Of a stretch of 64,000 nt of DNA, positions 1 to 13,493 are shown piece by piece. Every line of letters starts with the position of its first letter. Within the stretch, counting starts at the first letter, position 1. Both the position numbers and the translations under genes were made by a program. The DNA lies in the NCBI GenBank assembly GCA_905220665.1, contig CAJNAR010000154.1:310001-374000 (forward strand), read 5' to 3'. Under the pieces are notes generated by a model that did not search any database, had not been told where the DNA came from, and saw only the letters and a program-made list of their open reading frames with translations. This stretch comes from Albugo candida. Lineage: Eukaryota; Oomycota; Peronosporomycetes; Albuginales; Albuginaceae.

Positions 1-75
1 AGTGACGATATGCGCCCCTGGAGTGTTGTGGACATCGGGGATACCCTTCCTTCAAAAAGTAACAAGCCAACGTAA
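1..75 (+). CDS. CCG-class effector, 3' end only (copy 1)
   Basis: Frame 1 is open from the first base to TAA at 73-75. It encodes a C-terminus that nearly matches the end of the intact CCG gene at 28194-30326: both share SDDMRPWSV followed by DIGD. Only 24 codons are visible, so whether the gene is intact upstream cannot be judged. The following 1.8 kb also match the DNA downstream of the intact gene, so the two loci are duplicates that include flanking DNA. Confidence 0.85.
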   Translation, partial: SDDMRPWSVVDIGDTLPSKSNKPT

Positions 76-1840
76 CGCACCAAGTGTTGTTATCGTATTT
101 GATTTGATGTTCGATCTTGACAAGTATCCCAGCACCGAATGAAAAGAAACTTTTATGGTCCTGCTATACGTAAAGAGTAGAAGCTTAAGTATTAGGTTTC
201 TTCTACAAATAAAGTGATTGACTACTGAGCTTTCCGTGCCACATGACTGTATGGATTATGTTGTGCAACAAACAGTGTCTTCTCTTTTAACGCATCGAGC
301 AGCACTGTTGGATACACCTTCTCAAGTGGTTGAGTAGAATATCACATCATCTAAGCTTATCAAGCGAGCTCCTGTTTCCTCATTATCTCAATTCAACTAT
401 GATTCTTCAAGCCTCAAATATGACTGTTGTACTCGCTTTTTCAAGCTAAATTGCCCAGTGTAACTAGTTTCATAATTGCGTGTGATTCTCATTTAGGATG
501 AATACCACATCATGTAGATAATCACTAAACTGATCTATCTTGGAATTATTCTCCAATACTTTGAAGTTCTTTCTTTTTTCTTTCCTCGACTCAACGTTCT
601 TGTTGATCGCACAAGACAAAGACTTAGAAGATCTCAATACTCTTTCATGCACTATTATAAATGCCTATTTTGGAAATTTATGTCAGTATAAATAAATCAT
701 ATAGTTAGAGTGCATTGAATCCGCACGCGTCGTATTGTTGGTATCGGCTTTTGATTCAAACTCGTCTGATTTATTATGAGGCTGCAGGTCCAGAGTATCT
801 CTAGAGATATTACTCTTATAGCGGATAGTGCAATTCTATCAAATTGATTGATGCTTCAATGGAAGTGTGATGATAGTGGCACCATAAGATGCTTTGAATG
901 GCAACCAAGGTGAGCCATCGCTTTCTTCGTTACATATTTGACGCGATGAATATCAATTGTTTCTATACAACTGACGTTTTGTCACAATCAACTTGAATTT
1001 GAAAAACGTCTCTTGCTGCCTCAGTGGTGAAGTACGTTAATCGATTAAATAGACCAGAATAAATGTCGTGCCTTTTGGAGTGTCTTGTGTATCCGGCATT
1101 TGCCTTTCTCTCCACAATCAATAATCAACCTGTTCGCTCTCAAATCAAGTTTAAGACAAGAAAACAAATGTTATTGCCTATCTACTTACGCAGTCGCATG
1201 TCATGTAGATCACGAATGATTGCGTTATCGAATCTTTTGAAAACACTAGATAGCAATCCAACAAGGACGACTTCCGAGAAAATTTAATTGGAGATTCTAA
1301 TGAGCTTTCTACTTCAACTCTTCAGCGATCGTGATTTATCTGGCATATGTGCTTAAATGATGTGTTCTACGCGTCACTGAATGGCCCACAGGCATTCTTA
1401 CGAGATCGTTTTTGTCTTACTTGTTGCTGGAGCTGTGTGATCATTATGCATGATTAGAGCCGTCGAACCTCAAAGATGATAGCATCATCTAATTGTTGAT
1501 TAATATGGCTTATATTATCCGCCAAGTTTTGAGATTCTTTTCAGGCATGGAAGTAAAAGGATTTAGATTCGACAGGTCAAGCTAGGCTTTAACTTGTTGC
1601 TTACGAATTGACCAACTTAATTGTTGCGACGATTGCAAAAAGCGGTTGCTATGGCAGATACAGTAGAACAGGATTTTGCAATTGCGTTACCATACGTACT
1701 TTGACTTCACGCTCAAAAGTTTAAGCATCCGAATAATCTAATAGAATCTTGCAGCTGATGCTGCTACTTTTATGTACCATCCCAGGAGCCTACTATCAAA
1801 AGCATTCTTTTCTAATCAAACTTACAAGGCCGCAGACGAC
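76..1840 (+). repeat. Downstream flank of CCG copy 1, duplicated at 30.3-34.5 kb (copy A)
   Basis: This stretch has no credible gene. It is colinear with 30327-31712 plus about 34143-34495. Shared landmarks are the run around gagctttccgtgccacat (about 228), gcagcactgttggata (about 300) and gagattcttttcaggcatgg (about 1531). Copy A lacks the MULE present in the other copy, so about 1487-1525 is the empty site. Homology stops near 1838, at the start of LINE copy 1. Confidence 0.8.
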
Positions 1841-4322
1841 GCCCAACTCCAGTGAGGCGGTACAGGGTGGTACCGTGCTGAATATGGATCTATTGCTTCC
1901 TCGTCATAGGGTGATCCCAGGCAACTGCAAGTGTGGACGATGCCAAATGGCTCACTTTGGTAGACCATTCAAGTGCAGGAGCCACTCAAAAGGTTACTAT
2001 TAGAATTTTTATGATGAATCCTTACGTAAGAACAAGGCTGCAGCTACAGCGCATTATCGCGTGGAGATCCCGAAGCCGAAATCTTCGAATATTGCAGTAG
2101 TATCTGAATTTCTTACGCAGAATGACTGCATTGGTCAGCCGTGGTCGCCAGAATCAAGACCGTTCAGCCTTGCAAGCTTGGAATAGCAATTTCAAAAAGC
2201 GTCAGGTCGCCCCGCATTCACATTGGGAAATTACTAATATCGCTCCTCCGGGAGCACGGCAACACGGTGTTTGAGGCTCTTCTGGATAGTCATCAGATTG
2301 AACTGGTGTCTCAACCCCAGGTAGAATGAGAGTCGGAAGGCACGTCTACGGAGCATGTGACCAAGTGGAGTGCCAGTCAGTCAACGTTGTAGATGAATAG
2401 TATTTTTCAGGGACGATAACACCTCACACTGTCGATTCTATTTGACTGTATTCGGTGTCGCTATTAAGGTTGAAATGAAGGATACTTTGAAATCCCCCTA
2501 CGAAAAGAAGTGTGAGATACTTCTGAATAACTTTCGAGAAGCGAAACCTCCGAAGCAGTGGAAATGACGACGTGGAGAATTTGCTCTGCGTCCTCGACGT
2601 GCTCTGTAATATTGGTGCGATTCGGGAAGGAATGCGAGCAAATCGCATTCGGGAAAAAAAACTCTTTCCTCTGCGTGGTAAGAATACTCCGATTCCAACG
2701 GAACGTTCACGTTTTGGTCAGCGTGGTCCCTACTGTTTGGATCTAACTATCCGACCAAGTCTCGTCGTAGCTAAATTCTCCTCCAGATATCACACCACTG
2801 GAACACCACAACTACCGCGACCATCCCTTCCAAAGGACAACTGCCGAAGAGCGGGGAGGGGTTGCAAGTGGACTAGGAGTCATCTAGAGGAAAAACCATC
2901 ACTACAAGGCTTAAAGAAATCAGTATAGTGAGATTGGGATATGGAAAATACAGCTGGCTCGTTCGTGTATTCAACGTCACCGTGTTGATCAATTTCGACA
3001 ATTTGTTTCAGCCATGTCCTCATGCTCTAACCGACTTGGTCACGAATGCTTACAACCTGGTTCTCGCAACCATGAAGGTGAAAATTGAAGTGTTTGGCGA
3101 GCTGGTGCATGAAACCCGCTTTCAAATTATACTCCTGAAAACATAGATGCCAAAGAGGTAGCCACGTCAAAAAAAGGCTGCCCCCTTATTAAAGAGAACG
3201 TCACATCAGGTAGAACAAGCGAAGCGATCAACGCGGGTTGCAAGGTTGGAGAGCTTATGGAAGTTGATTCGAAAAATGTACTTCTCATAATGCGACCATA
3301 TAAGCTGGTTCAAGAGGACGTGTACATTCCATTTGTGTGCAGGCTGGTTCTGTTCTGCACGAATCCGGACAAAATCATCCATACGCCGTCAGTTGAGGAT
3401 CCGAGAAGTCTGAACGGTAATCTACTCCCGTGTATGGATTTGAATGAGAAAGCGTTCAATGAATTGGTGCATCTACTGATAATCAATCGCGTATATGCTT
3501 CTCGTGATTAAATGAAGATGTAACGTTATCAAAGCGATATAGTCGCCATGTCGTTAAAAATGTTTTATCAAAGCGTGACGTGATGTTTGTGCAAATAGCG
3601 TCATAGTGGAAGTCAGTGCCGTAATTAATTGTTGGTTTGCCAAGAGCAACGAAAGTTTTTTCTATCATGGAATTGATACTGATATGCATTGTCCCCTCTC
3701 TTTTTCCAGATGATCCTTGAGTCCAATTTGACACTGAAAAGGAAGTGCGATTGGATTGGGGCCATCATTATTGATTATTGCCAGCCAATGTGCTCCTATC
3801 GATGTTAAGCTCAGCGACGAATTTTAAGTGCTAATCGCAATGGCTTGTCGGTATATGCCGAGAAGCTCGTAATCGATATAGACGAACTCTCCGTAAAGCA
3901 TTACTTTTTCTGGGAGAATTTGCAATAATTGACCCCTGCATGCAAGATAGTGAAATGAAGTTATTGCTGGTCCACTGCGACGTGAATACTAAGGACTGCT
4001 CGATTTTTCCAACGTGGAATTCATCTCAATGTTCACGGTGAATGTCAATGGAAATCATCCGATGGTCATCTTATATCGATCACGTCATCCCACAGCACTA
4101 CAGTCCTGTGTTCAAGAACCAAGATTCACGATCGCAACCAGCTGAAATCATCACACATTTTATCACATTAAAAATTGCAGGATTAAACGGTTTTCAGTAA
4201 TAACAGCAGTGCAATTTGCATCCAGCTAAGAATCGCAGTGGCGGTGTTACAACAATTCTTCGTTCGGACATTCCTGATTATTTAACAGCTTGGAAAAACC
4301 CACCAAATGAAGCATTCGAAAT

Positions 4323-4547
4323 CACTTTTTGGGTTAGCCTCCTCCCGTTCACGGTGCATTGATCTATCTTATAAATGCATATGCACCGGCCAAGACCGAT
4401 AAAATTGTGCTTTTCTTTCAGCTGTTTTTCTCCAGCACTTTTGCAACGCTCGGAAGACATTTGAAATTGGTGATCTATTTAAAACATCACTCGATCCAGC
4501 TATGGATGCTTGGAGTGAAACAATTCGGCACGAGTTTAACCAATTAG
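4323..4547 (+). pseudogene. LINE AP-endonuclease fragment (copy 1)
   Basis: The translation contains INAYAPAKTDK followed by an FF..LF pattern. This matches the conserved core of LINE exonuclease-endonuclease-phosphatase domains, where an N-x-Y-A-P signature precedes a helix with paired Phe. The frame closes after about 60 residues and the neighbouring parts lie in other frames. The corresponding piece of LINE copy 2 (about 37560-37655) reads NECAPGKTEEK. Function in living LINEs is nicking of target DNA; this copy cannot encode a whole domain. Confidence 0.6.
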
Positions 4548-5689
4548 CGTAATTAGAATGGCTTCCGCAATCAGGTGTGGTCGACGATTGGAGAATCCAG
4601 CATCCTATTGAAGAAGTATTCCCAGGACCATGACCGCCAAAGAGCCGTCTAGATTACATGTCTGTAGAGCTGTTCAAATCATCCCTCCACGACATGCGGG
4701 AGATCATCTAGACCCAAAATACCTTTTACGAATTGAATCTAATCTCCGGGGCACGGACATTTGGAATTAGCATTACGACTATGTGAATATCCTCAAGTTA
4801 TCGAAGCAATCAAATGGAAAGCGAAATTTGTGCTCGAACAGTTGCGGACAACTTCCAATCCCGGAAGCATGCGGGAAAGGTGGAAGACGAAAAAAAAGAA
4901 CGCGCTTTAAGAGTCGAGAAAAACCTGTTAGACGATAGCCGACCTGATGTGGGCTCTTGACAGCGTGCTTTGGAAGCCTCATCTGCTTGAAATCGCACTA
5001 CATACACTAATCATTCACGTAATTTTTTCGAACGGAGCGTCCAATGATTCAAAATTTTGAGCACAACAATGTCAAATAAAGCAAGATCAGAGCTTCGATC
5101 ATTATGTAAGCACGGAGAAATACTCTGAGAAACATTTTTTCTCCCTTCGGATCGTTCTTGTCGTCGCGTCCCCAATAGAAAAGGTCATCAAAACATGTGG
5201 CCTGGCGACATCGAATCCGAGGGAAATGATTGACAAATTTAGGGATTAATTGGGATCTTGTCATGGGCACTTTTTATAGCTCCGATACCGACTCAGCTGA
5301 TACGTGAGACGGAAATATGAAAAACTACTAGATTCGATTCAAGTTGCACTTCCGTCAGAAGAGCAACGCCGACTCTTAACTCGCCTAAGTAGGACCGAAA
5401 TCGTTGAATCGATCAAGCGCATGCGAATTACATTCCTTTCCAGGTATAGATGGACTACCAGATACATTTGATCAGCTTGATTCGGACACGTTTGCCGAGT
5501 GTATGAAGATCGTATTCGAATATCAGCTAGGAAGAGGTATCCTAGTTCGATCGCAACGTCACTCGGCAATCACATTGTTCTAAAAAGCTAGATCACGAGG
5601 TGATTCTGGAATCTTTCGACCGATCGCACTGCTTTGAGGGGGGGTGAAAGTACTTTGAAAAGTGTCGGCGCATTGATTACACTCCTTCT

Positions 5690-6615
5690 TGCCAAAAGTG
5701 GTCCAAGAAGATCAAAAATCCTTTTATAGAGGATGATCGATGCGCCATCACAATTCGACATCGTACCGACATAGAAGACTTGGTCAATCATCATGGGAAG
5801 AAAGCGTATGCGACTTTAATCAATTTTGAAGAAGCTTGTAATCGAGTCAATTAGATATACATGTTTCCCCTACTAGAAAAAATGCGCGTTGGGAAACGTT
5901 TCATTGAATGGTCTCGTCTTTTGTACACCTACATAGCGCACTTCTAACGATCAACGACAATATCACACCTTCCATTACACCACAACGTGGAGTGAAAAAC
6001 CTGATCCTCTCTCCTCATGTGTTTTTCTCATGAAGATCGAACCTTTATAAATTACCTCGACAGCATGAAGAACATTGTATTTGTATCAATGGCACGACTG
6101 TCTCTACTAGATAATTCTCGCGGACGATTTGACATTGCTTTCCTAAACACCAAATGATGTTTTGACGCATCTCCACGTCGTTCGACTCTATTGCGATGGA
6201 TCTGTTGCTAGAGTCACCTTGAGCGAATCATCCTTGCTCCTGCTTAATCGGACCATGCCTTTTTTACGTGTGCCCAATTTGACCATAATGGGTCGGGAGA
6301 ATTCGGTCAAATGTTTAGGCATTTTGTTCGGCTATGCACCACATTTGATGGTTATTGCAACTCTCGACAAACGTTTTTATGATGGTTTTGGTGTATGTTT
6401 TCGACGAACTAAAGAGATCCTTAGTCGACTATTGATTGCTCAAATGATAATTACAGCTGTGACATTTCACGATGCATGCGGACATACCATCGGAGGCCAT
6501 CGACAGCAGCACTTGATGCAAAATCGATTCTTGCTTGGTCGGGAAAACAAAAACTTTTTGACGCACGTTCAACTGATCAGCAAAGTATATTTTATACCTT
6601 CGTCTACGAGATAAT
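5690..6615 (+). pseudogene. LINE reverse transcriptase fragment (copy 1)
   Basis: Pieces in different frames together match a LINE reverse transcriptase. Residues resembling motif A (YATLINFEEACNRV, about 5807-5848) are followed by EKMRVGKRFIEW. An A-D-D box (LADD) lies at 6117-6128. A 150-codon open stretch (6162-6614) carries LLLLNRTMPF, NSVKCLGILFG and TLDKRFYDGFGVCFRR, typical of the post-catalytic region of oomycete LINEs. The motif A aspartate is replaced by Asn (5822-5824) and a TAG follows five codons after the motif core, so this copy is catalytically dead. Confidence 0.8.
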
Positions 6616-7950
6616 ATCACATCATATTCTTTTGGTGGAAAAATGGATTTAAAAGTGGCATCAGATAGATTGGAGCATTATAATGTTAGATTTGGATCTT
6701 CTCCAATGTTTTTGTTATCACACAGAACACCCGATGTGATTCTACTACGATCAGAAATTGAGCTATGAAACCGCTACTCATAGTGATTCGGGTACGCAAA
6801 GCGTTTGGTGCAATCTTGGCATGGTAAGAAGAATCAAATTCCTCACTCCGGACAACGATCGCTACAGCCTTCACGATCCGAAGCTGTGAGTACGTCTTTC
6901 GAGCTTGTGATAAATAGCTTATGTAGAAAGCATTCGTCGCCACATACTACACGACGAAGAGCTGACACTATCGGATATGACTGAAGAAATGTTCGTGACG
7001 ACTTATTGTCGATGCTACAAAGCCTTCGCTTAGATACTACAGCGTATCCACTTGACGATCGATCTCAACACTTGGATTCAACCAAGCTCTGGTATTAGAT
7101 CGTTTTCTTGACGTACAAAGCAAGAAGAGGAAGTAATTTCGTCCTACTTTTCACGTCACCAACTATCACGACTTGGTGGACACCTTCCGACCCAGCCAAG
7201 TGTCACTCCACCTCATTGGTCTTTACGGAAGAGATCAGACGCACTAGACACAGAGCGAGTTCGAACATTCACAGTATGGCTACATCATGGTAACTTCGTA
7301 AGCGTTTCTTTTCGATTTTTGATGACGTCCAATTTTGTCTTGTCCAATGGACCTTACCGGCTCAATCGCGTTTCTGGGTTTCTAGAGGTACTCAACAGAA
7401 TTATATTGCGCACTCACCCTTGGCGTGGATAAGTTGAGTCGGAACAACATCTCTTTCTCGGGTGTGTTCACTCACCACACTATGGCAGGAGCTGCTCGCT
7501 TTTTGGGATCGGTTTTCCCTATCCCGTCCACTTCGATGCTTATTGCACGTGCTATCGTGTCAGCATCACGGTCGAAGTGAAGAGACTTTCAGCAAATTAT
7601 ACTAACCCATAAGACAGACATTTGAAGCAATGACGATACACTATATCGAGCAGATAGAAAAACGTCGACGTTTCGAGCACCGATCAGCAAGTCCGGCAAT
7701 ATCACAACTTTCCGCAATTTACGCCATATTTTTGCGCACATTCAGTACTTCGAACGGCAATGTCACGATCAAGACAAGCGCACTCAGCTTGGAAGTGCAA
7801 TTCGCAACGGAGGGATCGTTCGCTGAAGATTTGAAAGGTCGACGAGCCGCTGCTGCTTGTCCGGCACATACAAGTAGAAATGCAATTTGCAACTCCAAAA
7901 TTAGTATTTTTTTTAAGGAATTCATAACACTGTTTATCGGATTCTCTAAC

Positions 7951-8150
7951 TGCCTTCCTTATCCTATCATGAGCACATGACCGTGTGAATATCACTTAAG
8001 TCTGACTTCAAACCTAAGGAGGCAGATATTTTTCAAGCTTATTTCTTGGGTGGGCTCAAACCGCTGCCCACACTGCCGGAGGTCGTTAGTTAGACCTCCA
8101 GTAGGGGTCCGTGTGCTCAAGTGCTCAACCGACTGAGCTGGGGCGGAACC
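7951..8150 (-). repeat. tRNA-derived SINE-like repeat, copy 1
   Basis: On the minus strand this repeat has an RNA polymerase III A box (CAGCTCAGTCGG, 8129-8140, 11 of 12 consensus positions) and a B box (GGTTTGAGCCC, 8052-8062, 10 of 11) 66 nt apart. That is the arrangement of a tRNA gene or tRNA-derived SINE. A 3' region with the + strand signature gaccgtgtgaatatcact and gaggcagatattt follows. Two further copies are at 26051-26236 and 41441-41616. Similarity to copy 3 appears to continue to the right of 8150, so the element limits are approximate. It is not a functional tRNA as far as can be seen: no acceptor stem was found. Confidence 0.65.
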
Positions 8151-11100
8151 CTCTCCAAGATTAGTATTGTTGGATGGCGCTGTTCACCTAGTGTGGTGAC
8201 TACCAAATTGGCAAGCACGGTACTTCTTGACAGTTCACCTTTGCGCTCTGGAACCTGTTTCGTCTTGTAATGTTTGAGGCAGTCGCGATTCTGGGCTTGT
8301 CAGCAGAAAAGATATCGTATCATCTCTTACAGGCACTTTATGTATTGTTTGAGATAGACTAGGCATCTACAGAATTCAAGTACTCTAAGTAAATAGAAAC
8401 CTTCAACATAGCTGGGGTGGATCGCTCGTAAATCATATGGGCAAGATAGTTCGGTTTGTAGTGACTGGATGCAATAGAACGGTGGTTGGCCTATGATATT
8501 ATCTACCTTCAATCGGCCTTTTTTGTCGGTGTTATGCCATCAAGAACAAAATGATGCGTGGCTAATTCTACAAAGTCTCATATTACCATAAGAAAAAGCG
8601 CTTGAAGATAATAGATCTAGTCATATGGACCCGCTTTTCAGGAATTGACGTGTACGTTCATCGAACGGGCATCCCGACAGGGATATAATTTAGTTTACTT
8701 GTTACATCCAATCATGGCAATGTAACCATTTATCCTTATCAACAACACGAAGTCCAGCTGTTCACAACTCATGGATTGATCTCAATTATCACACCATAAG
8801 AAGCGGGGTAGAACAAACCACGACGTTAAAACATACTGTATGTCGCTGCAATTGGATGCTTTTGATGTCAATGGAGTCAAGAAACTTTTCGTTGCATCTG
8901 TGCAAGACCAAAGGATGCAATTCTAATAAGAAAACAAAATAATAGGGCTTGCATGCGGAGCGCTGGACTATCATTGAAAACAAAGCTGTACGGCATTAAT
9001 GCTTCACTTACATGTATATACAGTCCCTGTCAATTATCAACTCACTTTTTTGACCAAGATGAACACCATCAACGTGGGATTATTTCGACAACTATTGTGC
9101 CTCAGATTAATACGGAAGACGTCAACATTGCTCGTATATTCCACACAATCTCCTATATATCGTCAATACAATTTTAAGCTCTTGAGAGAATCAACAATCA
9201 ACCTGCTGTGAAGAGGAAGAGGAGGTGCGAGTTGGGGTCGATATCGCATTACTTGAACATGTCGGTGAGCACTTTTGACTGAAAGAAAATTTTGATACGT
9301 GCGTCAGTCAATAATTTTTTTTCAGATGATGCGCTGAAGTACGATAAGTTCTTTGGTTAAACTCATCATTACGAGTATTGTGTAAATTGAAACGGGCTTT
9401 CTTCTTGTAGAAATACCTTTTCAATCAAAGCGCTTGAGAGAATACTGATTGAAGCGAAACACGATTTATCATATAGTCGATTTCTATGTTTCAAAGTGAG
9501 CTCTTATCATATTCAAAATTATCATCCAACGATATTGGAAAAATACTGAGCCAAAGAATACCACAGGAACGATACGAAGAGCAAACATATTTATATCGGC
9601 ATTCTTGCCAATATGCGATGCAGCAATGCCATATTCAAGGTCCCATCCATTTGATCGAAATGGCATTCGGCTAAGTAATTGTGAGTCTGATGTTCACAAG
9701 CCCTTCACCAGACTCCGATTGTTGCTATAATGGCATTCTGTTGCAGTACCTGCTGTGGTCCACATGGCAATTCTGATGCAGTAAGAAAGAAGGAAATGTG
9801 ACAATAATGTCGCTGTGTGATATACTCGTTGATTATGCGATGACAAAGCTTTTAATTTGAGCCCATTCATTCATAGTAGATTATGGTGATGTGACGAACC
9901 CTCCTTTACCTGAGATACCCAGTATGCAGCTAAATTCGCAATGGGACTCGCCGTTTGTTGTTATTACCGTCATACCTTTGGAAACTACACGAATAATTTA
10001 GTAGCAACTACTACTCACGAATAATTTAGTATCATTCAGGAACTACTACTCAATTCGAACTTTTTCAAGCATACCACACCTGTCTCCAATCCATTCCGTG
10101 AACTGAGTACTTTGTAGTACGCTTGTAAGGAAGCCACAGACATCTTATCACAGATACAGAAGTGAGTCATCAATCTGGACCCGTGTCAATGAGGTCTACA
10201 TGGTGTCGAGAGGGGAGAATCATCTTTGGTGCTATCGTATCTTAGGTATTTTACCACTACCGTGCACCACTCCGTTTATTGAGTTGTGTTCATCAGCTCG
10301 CGCCGGCGTAGCCCTCTCGATTATTCCTTTATATATTTAGAGCTACAGCTTCTAGCTTCCTTTATTACGATCACTTTGAGTCTCAAATCTCGAGAATGAA
10401 AAAAACGCAAAGCCGAAGTGATAATCATGTTTGCACACCCTATCAGCCATACCGAGTAATTTAGCTATTACAGCTTTCTTGATGCTGGTAACTATCAATC
10501 AATCGGAAGCGCAGATTCATTAAAATGGGCGTAAGATCGCCTTTTTTCATATTGAATTTATATAGTAGTGCTTACTCAAATTCAAACAACAGTATTCTTC
10601 GCGACATATTTTCTTCGGGCACATATGTATAAAGATAGGGTATACATGCTTGGATCTATCTTGAAAATTTGCATAGGTTGTTCTTACTTTTCTCCTCCAA
10701 GTTATCTCCTGATCTACTTTTTTTGTAGTCTATAGTTCACAAGGTACGTATATAGTGTATGATAACAATCAACTTTGAAATGGAGACCTGTGCACACGAC
10801 TTTAGTTAGGATTTGTTCAAAATGTAGGACGTGCATTCATACAATTAAGTTCACAGTGATGAATCCGTCCCCGTACGTAAAGTCATCTTCATCTCTCTCA
10901 CCATATCAATCCGTAAGCTTCACTCGGCTTTATGACTACAACTAACTCCCATGCCGATTGATACAAACATTTGACGCGCTACATAAATACAAGCAGCTAG
11001 TCAGAGAGCCTGCTGACTATAGAGGTTTAGCCATTTTTCTGGCATTATCACAGTCTGCTTGAAAATCGTGTCAACAAGTAGACGGCATATCGCTCAACAA

Positions 11101-11447
11101 TACTGACCATGTTTACGATCTTTCATCTACGTTTTGCGCAGTGATCTTGAGCTCGACTGTCTATCAATCAAAGTAATAATCGGTATATGCGCAGTAACTT
11201 GAAAAAAGAAGGGTCGAGACTGATCTTGCAATTGCTGTGGGAATTTTATATTATGCTGAATAATGGATAAATTTCATACGTAGAGTTTTATTTTCACTGT
11301 ATAGGAGATATGATCACTCAAAAACTATGGAGCACGGCTGCTAGGATCAAGCGGACGCTTTATAGAACGATTTCTTACAAGCTAGTGACTCAAGTGATTC
11401 TAGTTTTTTGATTGATTATAAGGATACTCCCTCGGCAACGAAAGGAA
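8151..11447. other. Intergenic, no gene recognised
   Basis: AT-rich DNA with no open frame that shows recognisable protein similarity. A small local duplication occurs at 9988-10052, where cacgaataatttagta appears at 9988-10003 and 10016-10031 and aactactactca appears at 10006-10017 and 10041-10052. The right end is the promoter side of the CCG pseudogene that starts at 11448. Confidence 0.5.
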
Positions 11448-13493
11448 ATGGTTTCGGTTAACTCGTTCTTACTGATTCTGATTGAGCAGCTAGTTATTGC
11501 CCTGGAAGGAAGAGGAATGATACAACTGTTTTCGTCGCAAAGCAGACTTTTAGCTCTTACCGACGCAAATTTCGAAGTTTGTCACACTTGTTTGGTAGAA
11601 AAAGTTGGCGTCGAACGAATCCATCTGGTAGCCATGAATGAAGATACACGTGTTTATTTAATTAAAGGTCGCGACGCAATTATTGAGTCATTTCTTATGC
11701 AATGCAATAATGGTGGGATATGGTGTCAGCTACAAACTGACATCAGAAAGTTTCCACCATGCTCATCAGTCTTATTACAGAACGCTGAACTCGAGTATAC
11801 CATCTCTCTCTTTTCAGTGTCACTAGATGCGGCGGCACAGTATAAACATGTGGAAACAGATCTCTCAGCGATAAATTCATACGGGAGGATAGCCTTTCTC
11901 TTCATGGACGAGATACCAAGAATGTCCTGTAGGCAAAATTTCGCATTCAAAACTGCAAAGGACCATACGAAACAGAATGAGATCGATATGCGGACCATCC
12001 CACACGATCTAAAGCCCTTTATGAACACATATTTGATACCATCACGCGAAGCGGTCCGAAATGCACCATCACTGGATCGTTGCTTCTACAGTAATACAAG
12101 ACGATTTCAGTGTGAACGATGTTTGGCGCTGCTAGTATATTATTTGGAATCCGGGCATATAATTTCAAAACTATTAAAGCAGGCTTACAATTTGTATTTT
12201 CGTTTACAAGCTATTATAGCCCAAGCAGAATACAAAAAGACTGCGCAAAAAAATATTGTTCTAACCTGTGTCCATTGTCTTCTACAGCTTGTGACAATTT
12301 GACTCGCATGTTTCCGCAGGACAGTAAGACATTGCATGATTATGGTGGTTCAGAAAAATTTGTTGATAGTCAAATCGAGGCCGTGCATCCCAATAATGGT
12401 GGACGCCTTATATCATCCGAAGCAGATATCTATTTTCGCTAGATACTATCAAGGCGCGGTTTCGAAAGCCAATCAGATATGATGCCAAGTCACGGCCTAA
12501 AAACTGTCAAGTCACGGCAATTTTCTCGGTCAGACCGCGGCATCTTGCCTATGAAGCCAAAGCGAGTGTCTTCATTTTCTGCGCTGTTTGACCAAAGCAC
12601 CCGCCAATAAAAATTTGGTATTTTTGGTGAGAAGTACATCTCCGTCAGGCAAATCATTTTTCTGTACTTATCTTTGGTTAAAGGAGATTTCGGACAGCAG
12701 TGTCAAAAACAGTATCGTGGTTCACATATCGCTGTTCTATCCAATCCTTCAACTTTTTGTAAATACTACGGCACCACATACAAGATCAAGCCAAGTCTAT
12801 ATCCTGAATTATCTACTCTTAAAGAAGCGAAACTAGGAATAAAACACTGCGTTCTCGTCTCCCACACCAGCGCCAGAAGCGAATTATGTTGTAATTGTGC
12901 AAAAGCTTTTCTAAATATTATAAATGACGGATGGGAGTCAACACGTTCACCAATTTTGACCCTTTGAAAAAATTTCTAAACAACAAAATACGTGGACCAT
13001 GCTCAACAATGTGCTGCTTACTTGTGTTCGAGACAACCTTTGCGACAAGATCACGCTTCTCCCCGAACTAATGTGCAATAATCACGATAAAATCAACACA
13101 GAAGGGAAATTAAGAACTGAGAGAGCAATGTCAAAATTTAGCAGAGAAACGGATAAAATATGGCCTCCATCTCATCGAGATTTTTCTAAACCTACAAACA
13201 TACTTGGTCGTCCGGCACTTCTGGTCATATTTGACGCAACCAATACAAAAGCATGTGCCACGTGCTTGGTACATCATACCGAAGGTTTTTTCTCGCATGA
13301 AGTTAAAAAAGATCGATTTGGATACGTTTGGATGCGCCAAAATTTGGTTTATTTGCTCAGATCGTGCTTATCAGAACACTCATGCTCAGAACTGCGGTGG
13401 GACGAAACATTTCAGCAGCTTACGATCACCGATGATATGCGACCCTTGAGTCTTATGGATCTTGAAGACTCAAATAAACTCATAGTTGGGTAG
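11448..13493 (+). pseudogene. CCG-class effector pseudogene (copy 2)
   Basis: The start is ATG 11448; an earlier in-frame TTG at 11412 is unlikely because the signal peptide begins at the ATG. The product would have a hydrophobic leader (SFLLILIEQLVIAL), then CHTCLVEKVG, the C-x2-C-x5-G motif. The frame is open to about 12302. A one-base deletion near 12135, just after CERCLAL, moves the true continuation to the frame of 12119-12442, which ends at TAG 12440-12442. A decayed linker and pieces at 12588-12836, 12674-12967 and 12999-13493 complete the family match through to a DDMRP-type C-terminus. Several independent lesions make this a pseudogene. A truncated secreted N-terminal product remains conceivable. 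Confidence 0.88.

Larger units (their letters stand above)
1841..7900 (+). mobile_element. Degenerate LINE (non-LTR retrotransposon), copy 1
   Basis: A nearly full-length but dead LINE on the plus strand. In order it shows a 5' region and an ORF1-like stretch shared with LINE copy 2 (roughly 1850-4100), an endonuclease relic (4323-4547), reverse transcriptase (about 5690-6615) and a decayed C-terminal region reaching about 7600-7900. All parts are broken by stops and frameshifts. The left limit is set where similarity to the duplicated CCG flank ends. The right limit is uncertain because the last recognisable protein similarity fades before the SINE-like repeat at 7951. Confidence 0.75.

Noticed and set aside
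7630..7980. 116-codon open frame
   Set aside because: It covers the end of LINE copy 1 and the start of the SINE-like repeat; it is best read as LINE relic.
8052..8140. Functional tRNA gene
   Set aside because: A and B boxes are present but no acceptor or anticodon stem could be folded, and the sequence is repeated with a non-tRNA tail.
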